Positions 1-11,201 of a stretch of DNA of 64,000 nucleotides are shown here, in pieces. Position numbers and translations under genes: made by a program. Below the pieces are notes generated by a model. It made no database searches and had not been told where the DNA came from. It saw nothing but the letters and a program-made list of their open reading frames with translations. Position 1 is the stretch's first letter; every line of letters begins with the position of its first letter. This DNA is from Castanea sativa (taxonomy: Eukaryota; Streptophyta; Magnoliopsida; Fagales; Fagaceae): assembly GCF_040712315.1 (NCBI RefSeq), contig NC_134016.1:20718390-20782389 (forward strand), written 5' to 3'.

Positions 1-640
1 TAAAGGGATAGAAAACTGATTTTGGAACCTGTGCGATACGTGCAAATGATGCGAACCTCAATCGACACGCTTTGAGACCCAACAAAAATATTGGAATATT
101 TAACCCAGGAAAGCTAAAAATCAGATTTATGATAGAAACCCTGACCCAACGTTTATAATCGAAACGCGAACCAAAGGTATAAATTGACCTTGACCCAATG
201 ATTATAAAGAATCACGAACCAAAGGTATAAAGTTTGAACGCCACAAGGAAGAATCCTTGATAAGTTCACAGTTCTTGAAGAACCAAAAGAGAGCAAAGCC
301 TCACCTTTTCTGAATTTTATTCAATAATGTTCTCAAAAACGTTTACAGACTTCAGAGCCTATTTAAGGTCTCCACAAAACTTGACAGACAAGAAAATATA
401 TTCTGAAATAACTCCTAATTGATACCTTACCATATCAGGAATCAAGTTTGACGTAAAAAGCATTAAATGCACCTAAAAACAAGGAAAATACCTAAAAAAC
501 GTGCTAAATAATAAAACCCTAAATAAAAGTTGATTTGGTCTGAATTAGCAGATCCAAAATAGGAAAAAATCTGCCTTGACTGATACAGAGCTGGAAAGTC
601 AATCAGCCATTAATTCATGCCATAAATCACTCCCAATTAA
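1..640 (-). mobile_element. Ty3/gypsy LTR fragment (element K, 3' LTR side)
   Basis: This non-coding stretch lies directly downstream, on the minus strand, of the end of a gypsy polyprotein (653-905), which is where a 3' LTR belongs. Read on the minus strand it contains a CTTAAATAGG sequence near 360-370 that could serve as a TATA box. The outer LTR end is outside the window and the inner boundary is only approximate. I cannot assign a lineage. Confidence 0.55.
139..236. repeat. Two-copy tandem duplication, unit about 48-49 bp
   Basis: Two imperfect adjacent copies share TGACCCAA near their start (142 and 191) and CGAACCAAAGGTATAAA near their end (167 and 215). The spacing is 48-49 bp, with scattered substitutions. 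It lies inside the gypsy LTR fragment. Confidence 0.6.
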
Positions 641-652
641 GCCAGATCAGCC

Positions 653-905
653 CTAAATAGCTTGAATTAAATTTACTACACTTTCATCTTCCTTTGGGCC
701 AAGCTTGGAATATCCTGCATTAGAATCAGCCCAAATCTGTTGAATCAGCCCATTAAGTGCTTCTTGGATCTTCTTGGATCTTGCTCTTGTAATAGGCCCA
801 ACTGGAACATGCAATGGATCCTTGAATGCTTGTTGATTCTCATCACCATCAGATGGAAAATTGCTGACCTGTCCTCGACCAATATCCATGATAACTCTCC
901 AAGCT
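653..905 (-). pseudogene. C-terminal end of Ty3/gypsy pol polyprotein (element K)
   Basis: The minus-strand reading frame encodes an acidic stretch followed by GPITRARSKK and a leucine-rich tail (LNGLIQQIW). This is the characteristic end of plant gypsy polyproteins just after the integrase C-terminal domain. Only the last 75 or so residues remain. Upstream domains are missing because the sequence joins a different, plus-strand element (G) at about 860-930. It is therefore a truncated remnant, probably cut by a later insertion or deletion. The family assignment rests on the tail motif; the junction position is approximate. Confidence 0.6.
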
Positions 906-1210
906 AGCAAGAGTCATTCCTCTAGAACACCAAAGAGTGAAAACATATCTCATGCTACTCCATTTGCTCATAGGTCAAATACACCTGTGCATACCGCGAC
1001 TACCTCTCTTGTCACCCCTGAGTTACAGCTGACTAGCAATCAGCTAATACAGTTTGGTCCTCAAATGGTTAGATTTGGTTCCTTGTTTGAAAGTCTTCAC
1101 ATGCGCCTTGCCGGAATTGAAAGACTTATCTATTCCACCAACAATCAAGTCTAATTGCATCTCACAACCATGGAGAATCAGCTAGATGCTATTCAGCAAA
1201 ACCTAGAGGA
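861..1210 (+). pseudogene. C-terminal remnant of an accessory ORF in element G
   Basis: The plus-strand ORF ends with a short amphipathic, coiled-coil-like segment (residues 60-97, FESLHMRLAGIERL). In the same frame beyond the first stop at 1152 it continues as MENQLDAIQQNLEDS. The position just upstream of repeated GGGGGAG tracts and a 3' LTR matches the accessory ORFs of elements A, B and H, whose C-termini also have a short predicted helix. Sequence similarity to them is too weak to claim homology by eye. The 5' part is missing at the junction with element K, and the N-terminal part of this reading frame may belong to K. Confidence 0.35.
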
Positions 1211-2054
1211 CAGCCTTTAGCTATTCATGCCAAAAAGGGGGAGATAAGCATATAGTAAGGGGGAGAGTAACACAAAGGGAAGTGTGCATAGTGTAAGGGG
1301 GAATTGTGTGCCCAAGAGGAGAAAGCTAACTATACACTCATCACATACCTTTGGGCATATTTTTTTTGGTTTGCTAAATACTTTGTTATTTATTTTGCTG
1401 GTTTATACTCAAGGATCATATTTATATATTTAAGATAGTTTTTCACTATTTATGCATGTTTTAGTATGTACCCATGTTGCTTTTGTAACTTTTAGGGTTT
1501 GTTTTCTATGGTCTATAGGCTTTTATGGTTTGTACCATGCTTAGGCAACCTTTATGTGTTGTACCTATGCTTTGTAACTTATGTACTTGTTGTTTTGCTA
1601 TGCATTACTTTAAGTACATCACTCTTGTGCCCTTGTAGGATCTTGTTCCTAGATGCATATACTTCTTGTATTGTGCATTGGTTGAGTGTTGGACATGCAA
1701 ATGATTCTTTGCATTTAAGCCTAATAGCTTTCATGTCCGGATGTTCATTCTAAGTGTGAATGAGCATTATGGTCACTATTTTGTAGTGATTGCTTGTATG
1801 GTCAAGCATTGGTCTATTACTTTACTCCATTGTGCTTAATCGCATTGTGCTTGTCTCATATGCATTACAAGTTTTTCTGCATGCAAAAATCATATTATGT
1901 TGTTGTATTTCAGGAGACACTTGTTCTTATAATTCAAAAGCTACACAGATTCTAGAGTTAGGTGTGAGTGAGTTTTGTTCAACTGTTCCCAACTCACATG
2001 TTAAGTCTAGAGTTTGTTTTAGGGTTTTGTCACGGAATAGCCAAAGGGGGAGAT
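1211..2054 (+). mobile_element. Element G 3' non-coding region with repeated polypurine tracts
   Basis: T-rich DNA without a credible gene; the two small ORFs here are hydrophobic, low-complexity products of T-rich sequence. Purine tracts with a GGGGGA core occur at about 1236-1245, 1259-1265 and 1298-1303. The functional-looking one is at 2041-2054, immediately before the 3' LTR. Several polypurine tracts upstream of the LTR are a reported feature of Sirevirus (copia) elements; applying that here is inference. Confidence 0.6.
2041..2054 (+). promoter_or_regulatory. Polypurine tract of element G
   Basis: CCAAAGGGGGAGAT directly abuts the TGTAAGG start of the LTR. This is the standard plus-strand priming site for LTR retrotransposon reverse transcription. 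Confidence 0.75.
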
Positions 2055-2332
2055 TGTAAGGTTGAAATTTATCAACCATTGTGTTGGCTTTATTCCGTGC
2101 CAAATTTGCTTGTAATTCAGCACTTAGAAACCCTGTATTTAGGTGGGATTTATGTAAGGGTAGTGTGTGAGAGAGTGTGAAGAAATGCTCAAGAATGTGC
2201 AGTGAAGCAGGGACTCGCGGCTGGATCTCACGGGTGGCTCGTGGCTAGCAAGCCGCCAAATGATACACATAAGCGAAGCGTGCTAAGAAGTTGAACAGTC
2301 ACACCAGCTAGAGCACTACAGGACAAAAAGTC
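2055..2332 (+). mobile_element. Element G 3' LTR, first part (split by element A)
   Basis: The LTR begins with TG immediately after the polypurine tract. It is interrupted at 2333 by element A and resumes at 9714. The duplicated AAGTC on each side of A (2328-2332, 9714-9718) proves the two halves were once continuous, giving an LTR of about 1.1 kb. Confidence 0.8.
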
Positions 2333-3354
2333 TAATAGGCCAAAAACATATTGACCTCTTGTGATGAATTAAGTTGATTAATTAGCCAAGTTATTAATTA
2401 ATCAAATTAACATGCAAAGCATGGTAGCACAAAAAAATCACCAATTAAACTAATCATGCAGTGGAAAATAAATGACACAGTGATTTGTTTACGAATGGGA
2501 AAAACCTACACGACAAAAACCCCACCGGGTGATTTTAAGGTCACCACTCCCGAAACTCCACTATTATCACAACAAGCGGTTACAAGTAAAGGAATCCCAA
2601 GTACCTTACCAACTTACAGTTGAACCCTTACCCCAATACCCAATTGGACTTGTTCTGTAGTGACAGTTTCTCCTTTCGATGCACGGCTCCCTAGTACTGA
2701 CTAACCAATTTGCGCAGATCCCAGTACGCGACTTCAATCACCAACTAGAGAAGATTGTTGGCTGCAAAGTTCTTCAATTCATCCACACGATGAAGATCAA
2801 GAAGATGCTTGGTTGCAGAACCCAACGATGCAAAGACACAGCAACTTCTTCACAAGAGAGATGAACTAGGGCAAGAACTTTGTCTCAAGTCACAATTTGC
2901 ATGAACAAGGATTTTTCAATGCTTGTGCAACTTGCCACACTTTTACGGCCCTTAAAATAATCCTTTTATATGTCTAGGGCTAGAAGAAAAGAAGGCCCAA
3001 AGACACATCCATGGATTGGAATCAAACCAGAACTCAGAATCTGTTTTTCTTAAATCTCGACAGCTAAAGGTGTCGAGGTGCTATCGAGCAGCTATCGAGC
3101 CTCGGGACTAGAACAGCTTCTTAAAGCTCGATAGATGCAGCTGTCGAGCTTTAATGAAGAGCACTTTTAAGCTTGTTTCTTGAGCAGAATTGCATGGCTT
3201 TAACACTTGATCTTGAAACCTTGTTTCTTTAAGCATTAACCTCATCCTAAATCTACCCAATTACAAGTAAAGTGCGTTTTGACAAAGGATTAGCCAATTA
3301 AATAAATAATGAATGACATATGTTCTAAACAAGTGAAACACATATGTCCTAACA
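2333..3354 (-). mobile_element. Element A 3' LTR
   Basis: A direct repeat of 8694-9713. On the minus strand it starts TGTTAGGACAT and ends GGCCTATTA, the terminal CA apparently mutated to TA when compared with GGCCTATCA in element B. A purine tract (minus strand CCAAAGAGGGAGAT, about 3356-3369) sits immediately before it. The LTR carries six TCGA tetramers between 3056 and 3150. Confidence 0.85.
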
Positions 3355-3917
3355 ATCTCCCTCTTTGGCAATTCGTGACAAAACCACAACCAACAAATGA
3401 ACATATGAGAGAAGTCATAAATCACTCAACTCATATTCACTTGTTGAATACAATAAAATCTATCCTAACACAAACTCTTGAAAAACTTTGCAAGAAGAGA
3501 GTTTATGACAAGTAGACTTTGACAACCTGTATTTCTGAAACACTTTAAACAAAACTCGTCAAGGCATCTTAGTGTGAACCAGAAATAATAGATTGCATAC
3601 AAATAAAGAAACATGTGTATAAAGAGAGAAAAGAAAACAACACATGTAGCGATAGGTGAAAGAAACATACATCATCACATATATAACAAAGATGAGCACA
3701 ATGTATGTAATCATGGCCACAAGACCTAGGTACAAGAAGAATATGTATCTAAAGTAGAGAAAAGAAAAAGATACAAGTAATCCTCACTACATCCCTCAAC
3801 ACTTAACACTCCCCCTATCAAAAAGATGTCCCTATACAAGCTCTCCCCCTAAGTATGACTACTCTCATAACCCAAAACTACTCCCCATTTTTGTCACGAG
3901 TGAAAAAGGATAGAGTG
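3355..3917 (-). mobile_element. Element A 3' untranslated region
   Basis: No credible gene. On the minus strand, downstream of the accessory ORF, it holds several GGGGGAG-type purine tracts (about 3811-3816, 3845-3850 and the terminal one at 3356-3369) separated by AT-rich DNA. This resembles the repeated polypurine tracts of element G. Confidence 0.6.
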
Positions 3918-5099
3918 TTAAGTAGACATCTCATTGGTAGAGCTAGCATCTCCATCATCATCATCCGAAGCATCATCGTCATCACCATCATCATCACCAA
4001 ATGTGGAAGCCACAGGAGGTGGTGGAGGAGAAACCTCGGGAGCAAAGCCACCCATGGTCGCCTGTCGCCTAGCAATGCGACCAACACGAACATTCACTTG
4101 ATACAACTCTGTAGAGAGCGTATCCAGGTGAGCATCCATGCACTGAAGCTGTGCCATGATGTCTCGTAGGGACACATTGCTCGTAAAAGAGGAGGGAGCG
4201 GATGAAGCACGAGCAGATCTGGATGGAGCAGAATGGGAGGAAGGAGTTGCTGAACTTGTCTGTCGCGACCTAATCTGCGCCTTACTACATTTTACACTAG
4301 CGGCATCTATGGCAACCATGACATGAAAAGGGTCGGAGACAGGAAAAGGGATAGAAAAATGGCGTAAAATCCTCGTGATAGCGGAAGGAAGGATGAGCTT
4401 ATCACGGGTAGCCGTATCCTTATACATATCTATGATAGAGAAGATGAAATGTGAAGGAAAGTCAATGGTAAGATCCTTAAGAAAAAACAACAGAAAACGA
4501 GCACGAGGCTCTGTAATAGAGTTGTAGTGAAAGAGAGAATGTAAGACAAAAGTCATCACCATGTTTAAGAAATGAGGACCTTTAGCAAAAGGTCGACATT
4601 ACGTAAACTGGTGCTCACCCCAATCAGAAGGGCGCTCACAAAAGTAGAAATCATCTCGTCTTTGGACATAGTCCGTAGACGCTCACAACCGGGGTAGTCA
4701 AGATGCGCAACCCTCGGTACCTGGAGCACATCGGATACCAACTCCAGTGTGACAACAATGCGCGTATCTTGAACGTGAGTGTGAAAGAGAGGTACTAAAG
4801 AATCAAATCCATGCATGTTGGAGTAGAACTCCTGGATCAGCACAGAAGGATAAGTGATCGGGATGTCACACATGACTCCCATTCCCATTTGTGAAAGACA
4901 TCGGGAAGGTGGTGTCAGCGAAGTCCGCCAGAACAACTTGGCGTTCTGAATGAATACCTCGTTTAGAAAAATTTTCTGAAAAGTCCTGATGGGCTTTCTC
5001 ATCATGGAACCGAACAGAAAGAGGAGTGGAATCAGAAGATGAAGAGGCCCTAGAATGAAGAGGGTTCTGGGTCAGAATAGACTTACGTTTTGGTGCCAT
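3918..5099 (-). pseudogene. Accessory ORF of element A (putative plant transposon protein-like)
   Basis: I recognise this only as a member of the uncharacterised 'putative plant transposon protein' group. The probable start is the ATG at 5099 (MAPKRKS). The product has a Ser-rich basic N-terminus, a central conserved region (RQVVLADFAD, IQEFYSNMH, VPRVAHLDYPG, ITRILRHFSIPFP), a helix near QLQCMDAHLDTL and an Asp-rich, proline-containing C-terminus. The frame shifts near 4900-5000 and again near 4563, so the gene is broken. Homologous ORFs occur in element B (51566-52556) and, more distantly, in H (39118-40173). Its position 3' to gag, in an element without pol, recalls the env-like or accessory ORFs of Sireviruses, but function is unknown. 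Confidence 0.6.
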
Positions 5100-6952
5100 A
5101 GACACTACTAACGCAAAAAAAAAGAGGGGGGAGAAAGATACACTCAGAAAAGTTCCAACACAATTCAAATATAACAAGTATATTGAATAGATAGAACGAA
5201 TGCATGGGGAATGCATGAACATATGACATGCAATATAAATGACATCATGGGCTCAGCCCAATCCAATCCTACTAGCATACAAACATTTTACACACATCTA
5301 AATGCATGAAAAGATAGTTAGAATGCTAATGTGATGCAATGCATGGAGTTTTTAAGATCAAAACTACAAAACTCATCCCAAAAATTTCAACACAAACTCA
5401 TTAAATTTGAAAAACCCCAAAAGTTTTCAAAGACCCTAAAACCTAGGTTTCAAAAACATGAGATGCATAAAGAATGAGGGATAAGAAGCTTACCAAGTGA
5501 AGAAAATCTTGAAGAAGCTTTAAGAAACCTTGAGAAAAGGATTTGGAGTGAGAGAGAGAAAGGTTAGGAAGGTGATAAGACAGTGCTATCGAGAGAGAGA
5601 TCGAGAGAAATGAGAAACGGATCACATAGAACCTTTAAATAGTAGATCAGTAAATCCCAACAGATGCAGGTATCGAAAGGTGTCGAGACATCTTTCGAGG
5701 TAGGTGTCGAGAAATACAACTTCGATAGGTCCAACTATCGAGAAGGTGTCGAGCAACAAGACAGCACATGAGAACAGATGCTCCATCGATCCACCAGGTG
5801 TCGAGAAGCTATCAAGATTGCGATAAGAAAAAGCTGAGAAGCTTGACAGACAGACAGGTATCGAGGAGGTGTCGAGGAGGTGTCGAGGAGGTGTCGAACC
5901 AACTTTTCAAAACAGTTTTTCGAGAAGGAAAAAACACAAATATAAATGCAATCAAACATGCAACTCAGCCAATGATCCAATCAACATATTAGACTCTCAA
6001 AATTATTTCTTAACAACAATCTTAAGCACATGGATCCCTAATCACACACTCACACACTAAACAAGTCTAACCGATTTTATATTTCAAAAACAAGTCAAGA
6101 CAGTTTAGTGAGTATACATCAACACATGTAAACCTTCTGATGGCCAGATCACATTGTACCTGCACATGTATCAAAAGTAGCAAAGAATATTGCGTGTTGT
6201 GTGTGAAAACATCAGAAGATTGCATAAGTGTCTCTATGTTATGACGATTTGAGATATGAGAAAATCACTTTAACTCACACATAATCATAACTGTTTAATG
6301 GGGACTATCACCTTTGAGGTACATCCTATAACTCCCACATCTCCTAGAAAACATGCTTGCAATCATATTTAAAGCATTTTTGATCTTTTTACTTTTATTT
6401 TCTTTGCATATTTTCTTTTTATTAAGCAAATCATGCATGGGTATATAAAAGAGAGAGAAGAAATACCCAATTATGTTAAACTTTTGACATTGCACTTTCG
6501 CTATGCCGAAGCATATAAATGTCATATCATGATTGGCAGGTAACAGTGGTGAGATGGTTATTTATGCCTTTCTCTTAGGATTTTCTAGTCCTACCCATCA
6601 AAAAGAGTGATACGAGTGTTAATTTCAAGAGATCACTTAATCTTACTCATCACAAACAAAGAGCCACAAAACTCACTTGCTTAGTTGTGCATAGAGATGC
6701 TCATCTAAGCTACAAGAGATACAAAATTTAGAAAACTCTATTTCAATGGCCATTTTAAGGTTCACAAAAATCGATGTACACAAACACACACAGTTTTTGT
6801 ATTTTTCAATTTTTTATTTTTTATTTTTATCTGAAAAACAAAATAAAACAAAACTGAAAACACACAAACAAAAACATGTTAAAAAAGGTAAAACAATACA
6901 TAAAACTAGATGCAAATGGATGAGGAGTAAGGAGAGAGAAGAAGTGAATAAA
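5100..6952 (-). mobile_element. Element A internal non-coding region
   Basis: No gene is supported. The notable content is a cluster of TCGA-containing octamers (5588-5923, see findings) and long T-rich or A-rich runs. The equivalent stretch in element B is 47945-49500, which has the same layout. Confidence 0.6.
5588..5923. repeat. TCGA-motif cluster in element A
   Basis: I count 16 TCGA tetramers in about 336 bp, most within degenerate TATCGAG or GTGTCGAGG contexts. About one would be expected by chance. A run of three GGTGTCGAGGA-type copies lies near 5868-5895. Confidence 0.75.
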
Positions 6953-7441
6953 TCACTTGGAACCCTTTTCCTTCCATACAGAACCTTTCCTCTTAGCAAA
7001 CCCTTGAACCAGTGATGAGGGGGAAGGATTGAAACTGTTCAAGTTTGAAAGAAACATGAGGGCTTTGAGAAGATCTCCAAGAAGAGCACGAGAGGTTTGA
7101 AGCTGATTATGGTTCCCAGATGCTATCATGCCATTGCTCTGTTGAGTGGCTAACCACTTATAGCAATTTGGTCGAGTATGACTGGCAATACCACGATGAT
7201 GACAGAGTTGCTGCTTCTTCTGTTTAGGCTTTTGAGAGTTAGCCTTCTTAGTCCTAGGGTTTTTAGTTTCCTTCTTCTCAAGCTTAGGAGGTGCTCCTAA
7301 GATGGACTTACCCTTGTCTAAGTTCTCACTTGCTAATTCAGTTTTATCATCATTGTTCTCAATTTTAATATTATTAGAAGGAGGAACAAAAACAGTAGTA
7401 CTAGCAGAAGTAATGTTAGAGGAAGAGAACTCATACCCCAA
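6953..7441 (-). pseudogene. Element A gag, C-terminal part
   Basis: This continues the gag of 7527-8672 in another frame after an internal deletion: the homologous gag of element B has roughly 100 bp more here. It encodes a Ser/Thr/Asn-rich linker and a second zinc-finger-like segment (LCHHRGIASHTRPNCYKW), in which the second Cys of a CHHCG motif is replaced by Arg. Two zinc-binding segments separated by a coiled coil occur in Sirevirus-type gag proteins. Confidence 0.65.
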
Positions 7442-7526
7442 TCTTGTTCGATTAGAAGCAGATTTCTAAATGCTGAGCATCTCATCCAGCTTCGCACTTG
7501 AGGCCCTTTCCAATTGTTCTCGAATC

Positions 7527-8672
7527 TCAGTGCCCTTTAGTTTGATTAGCTTCATCAAACTTTGTGGAAAGTTCCTCACGGTTAAGTTCCACATCACTGA
7601 GTTTCTTGGTGGCTAGCCTATAGAGTTTCTCATGCTTCTCAGAAAACTTGTATAGTTTCTCATAGGCTGTATGGATATCATCTTGATCATCCATCTTTTC
7701 AAATTTGGATTCCATCAATTCTTCATTTTCATCCACATCTTCAACAATCTCTTCAGTAGGATTGACAGTGGCCGTGAAGGAATTTAAAATTTCGTCATCC
7801 TTGTTGTCGGAATCGTCCTCAGGCTCAGTGTCACTCAAAGTAGCAGCAAGTGCCTTGCTCTTCCCAATGCTCTTAAGATATGTAGGACACTCTTGTTTCA
7901 TGTGACTGAAGCCTTGACATCCGAAGCACTTGGGTCCTATGGGAACAGTGTACTGACCGCCATCCCTAGCATCCTTTTTCCCTTTATCTTGGCTCTTGAA
8001 CTGAAAAGAACTAGATTGCCTATGGTCCTTGTTGAAGCCTTTTCCATTGGCATTTTTCATGAATTTCTTGAATTGCCTGGTGATGTAGGACTTCATCTTA
8101 GAGTCTTCATCGTCTGATGACTCATCTGTCTCACTGCTCTTGGCCTTTAGTGCCATGCTCTTGCCTTTTCCCGTCTTGCCAATTCTTGTCAACCCTAGTT
8201 CATAGGTTTGCAGATTACCAACCAGCTCAGTCAGAGGAATCTTGTCAATATCCTTTGATTCCTCTATCGCCATGATCTTGGCATGGAATCTCTCGGGTAG
8301 ATATATGAGCACCTTTCTCACAATCTTGGGTTCAAGAATGGTTTCCCTAAGATTGAAGGCTGAGTTCACTATGTCCTTGAGCTTGGCATAGAACTCATCA
8401 AATGACTCGTCCTCCTCCATCTTAATATCTTCGAAGCTTGTAGTGAGCCTCTGTAGCTTCGAGTCTTTGACAGCCTTTGTTCCCTCAAAGGTTGTTTGAA
8501 GGATAGTCCATGCTTCTTTTGTAGTTTCCGTGGAGGATATCTTCTTGAACTCCTCATTAGTGACCACACTGAATAAGGAATTCAATGCTCTACTGTTGAA
8601 GTTTTCCGCCTTGATCTTAGCTTCATCCCAATCGGCCGGCGCTTCTTTAGGATTGGTCCAGCCTATCTCCAT
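7527..8672 (-). pseudogene. Element A gag-like protein (copia type, truncated at both ends)
   Basis: 381 codons remain open. Residues 1-170 match the copia gag (UBN2-like) domain (DWDEAKIKAENFN, FKKISSTETTKEAW, SFDEFYAKLKDIV). A CCHC zinc knuckle follows at about residue 255 (CFGCQGFSHMKQEC, spacing CX2CX4HX4C), then an acidic linker and a coiled coil (KLYKFSEKHEKLYRL). The expected first 30 or so codons are missing: the gag homologue in B starts further upstream, and here the deletion that removed the primer-binding site joins the LTR directly to gag. The frame ends early (DEANQTKGH) at a second deletion. Gag would bind RNA and form particles. Confidence 0.75.
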
Positions 8673-8693
8673 AGCTTACCACACCTTCTTATC

Positions 8694-9713
8694 TAGGCCA
8701 AAAACATATTGACCCCTTGTGATGAATTAAGTTGATTAATTAGCCAAGTTATTAATTAATCAAATAAACATGCAAAGCATGGTAGCACAAACAAATCACC
8801 AATTAAACTAAATATGCAGCGTAAAATAAATGACACAGTAATTTGTTTACGAATGGGGAAAACCTACACGGTAAAAACTCCACCGGGTGATTTTAAGGTC
8901 ACCACTCCCGAAACTCTACTATTATCACAACAAGCGGTTACAAGTAAAGGAATCCCAAGTACCTTACCAACTTACAGTTGAACCCTTACCCCAATACCAA
9001 ATTGGACTTGTTTTGTAGTGACAGTTTCTCCTTTCGATGCACGGCTCCCAAGTACGTGACTAACCAATATGCGCGGATCCCAGTGCGCGACTTCAATCAC
9101 CAACTAAAGAAGATTGTTGGCTGCAAAGTTCTTCAATTCATCCACACGATGAAGATCAAGAAGATGCTTGGTTGCAGAACCCAACGGTGCAAAGACACAG
9201 CAACTTCTTCATAAGAGAGATGAACTAGGGCAAGAACTTTGTCTCAAGTCACAATTTGCATGAAAAAGGATTTTTCAATGCTTGTAATACTTGCCACACT
9301 TTTACGGCCCTTAAAATAATCCTTTTATATGTCTAGGGTTAGAAGAAAAGAAGGCCTAAAGACACATCCACAGATTGGAATCAAAACAGAACTCAGAATC
9401 TGTTTTTCTTAAATCTCGACAGCTAAAGGTGTCGAGGTGTTGTCGAGCAGCTGTCGAGCCTCGGGGCTAGAACAGCTTCTTAAAGCTCGATAAATGCAGC
9501 TGTCGAGCTTTAATAAAGAGCACTTCTAAGCTTGTTTTTTGAGCAGACTTGCATGGCTTTAATACTTGATCATGAAACCTTGTTTCTTGAAGCATTAACC
9601 TCATCCTAAATCTACCTAATTACAAGTAAAGTGCGTTTTGACAAAGGATTATCCAATTACATAAATAATGAATGACATATGTTCTAAACAAGTGAAACAC
9701 ATATGTCCTAACA
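8694..9713 (-). mobile_element. Element A 5' LTR
   Basis: A direct repeat of 2333-3354 in the same order, ending on the plus strand with CCTAACA and followed by the TSD AAGTC. On the minus strand it runs into gag through GGCCTA-GATAAGAAGG with no primer-binding site between them. Confidence 0.85.
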
Positions 9714-10542
9714 AAGTCCAGTTTGGCCATTCTGTTTGCTCGCAGCTTGAACTCGCGACTCAGTCAAGTCACGAGGCCAAGTAGCTAGCTAGCCCTGTTT
9801 GGAAAAATATGACTCTTCGCATTCCTTTCTCACCCCAGTATAAATACCCCTTATACCCACGAAATGTAGAGAGCTTCCAGAGAGAATTTTGAGAGAGAAA
9901 CCCTAGAGAAAAACAAGATTGACTCATCCACAATCTTCACTTAGAGACTCTTCATATTCCTCTACTCTCTTCCTCTCCATTGTTACATCCTTGAGACGAC
10001 CATTGCCAAAACCTTTTCTCACCATACTCATATCTGTGAGAAGGCTGTTTGGTGCTTTGGGAAGCAATTAGGAAAGGACCAATTTCATATTGGTTGATGC
10101 TATGGGCTATAGTGGAATCCGGTAAGCTAAAGAAGAAATAGGTTCAGCGCAATCTCGTTGGAGTAAGAGCTTGAAGGGCTTAGGTACATTGGGTAGATTA
10201 GGCTTGGAGGGTCTTCTATTGTCCATGTATCCCAACTACATTCTTTAGTGGATTATTGACCGCTTGGAGGGCGGCAGAGAGGTTTTACGCCGAAGGCTTC
10301 GATTTCCTCTTCGATAACACATTGTTGTGTTGTCCTTGTGTTTGCATCTCTCTTCCCTTAATCTTTGCCATTTAATTTCTGCTGTTGATGTGGTTTTATT
10401 TGGTTTAGATTATGTTATCAATTCTGTTTTAGCTTATTTACATTTTTCGCACGTGCATTGTTTGTCTATAAGCTTGAATTAGTAATTTGTTATTTGGGGG
10501 TCTAAACGTTCAAAGGTGTTTTACACGCTTTTTGAACTTTCA
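9714..10542 (+). mobile_element. Element G 3' LTR, second part
   Basis: The LTR resumes after element A and ends in GAACTTTCA. A TATA box (GTATAAATA, 9838-9846) is followed by a pyrimidine-rich leader, consistent with the R/U5 part. CRCGA-type motifs lie at about 9740-9775. At 10543 the sequence changes to minus-strand copia gag (element F), so G inserted into F or joins it by deletion. G's 5' LTR is not in the window. Confidence 0.75.
9838..9846 (+). promoter_or_regulatory. TATA box of element G LTR
   Basis: GTATAAATA lies in a GC-richer context within the LTR, upstream of a CT-rich stretch. Confidence 0.6.
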
Positions 10543-11201
10543 CCTTTTGACTTAGGTTGATATAGAAGCTTCACTCACATTGGCTTCAATACTAGAAATA
10601 CCAAGGATGCCTTCCGTCGCCACTAACTCATTCATTAATTCAGACAAAGAATAAACATTTTGTTCATATTATAATTAAGTCTGAATTCCTTGAATGATTC
10701 CGGTAGTGACTAGAGTATCATATCCATTTGGGATTTTTCATCAATGTCGGCATCTAAAACTTCCAATGTATTCAGATTAGAGATCATTGTGAGACAATGC
10801 TCTCTCACTGAACTACCTTCAGCCATTTTGGTATTATAAATTTGCCTCATGGTTTCTAGCCTTACTAAACGGCCTTGCTCAGCAAAAATCTCCTTCAGAC
10901 TTAGCATAATGTCTGAAGCTAGTTCTACATCCTGCATTTGATGCTGCAGAACATTTGAGATGGATGCTAGGATATAGCACTTGGACATTTCATTAGATTT
11001 CTGCCAACGATCATATCGCTGTTTTTCCTTAAGAGGAGCATCTAATGAAAGAAAGCTAGGACAAGGTTGAGTAAGCACATATTTGTGCTCTTCAACTGTA
11101 AAAACAATGTCCAAATTTCTTTTCCAATCAACATAGTTGGATCCAGTCACTTTGTTTTGATTAAGAATAGTAACAAGTGGGCTAAATGATGCCATGTTCA
11201 A
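10543..11201 (-). pseudogene. Element F gag, N-terminal part
   Basis: The frame opens at 11201, or at an internal Met at 11195 matching the C-element start MASFSPLV. It encodes the copia gag domain (GSNYVDWKRNLDI, CYILASISNVLQHQM, TKMAEGSSVREHCL) almost identically to 20686-22491. A stop at 10710 ends the open frame; similarity continues with further stops to 10543, where element G begins. No zinc knuckle, protease or integrase remains. Confidence 0.75.

Larger units (their letters stand above)
2333..9713 (-). mobile_element. Element A: pol-less copia (Sirevirus-like) retrotransposon
   Basis: A complete insertion of 7,381 bp, flanked by the 5-bp TSD AAGTC (2328-2332 and 9714-9718), inside the 3' LTR of G. 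It has two LTRs of about 1.02 kb, a gag gene, a long non-coding middle and a second ORF of unknown function, all on the minus strand. I see no protease, integrase, reverse transcriptase or RNase H reading frame, so it could only have moved using enzymes from another element. The primer-binding site is also gone (deletion at 8673-8693), so this copy is immobile. The LTRs differ at roughly 3-4 percent of positions by eye, suggesting an older insertion than D. Confidence 0.85.

Noticed and set aside
1499..2180. Three small overlapping hydrophobic ORFs in element G
   Set aside because: T-rich sequence gives Leu/Phe/Val-rich frames by chance. They overlap the polypurine tract and LTR start and show no homology that I recognise.
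6746..7015. Lys-rich ORF with a complementary Leu/Phe-rich ORF on the other strand
   Set aside because: Both come from low-complexity A-rich sequence in the non-coding middle of element A.
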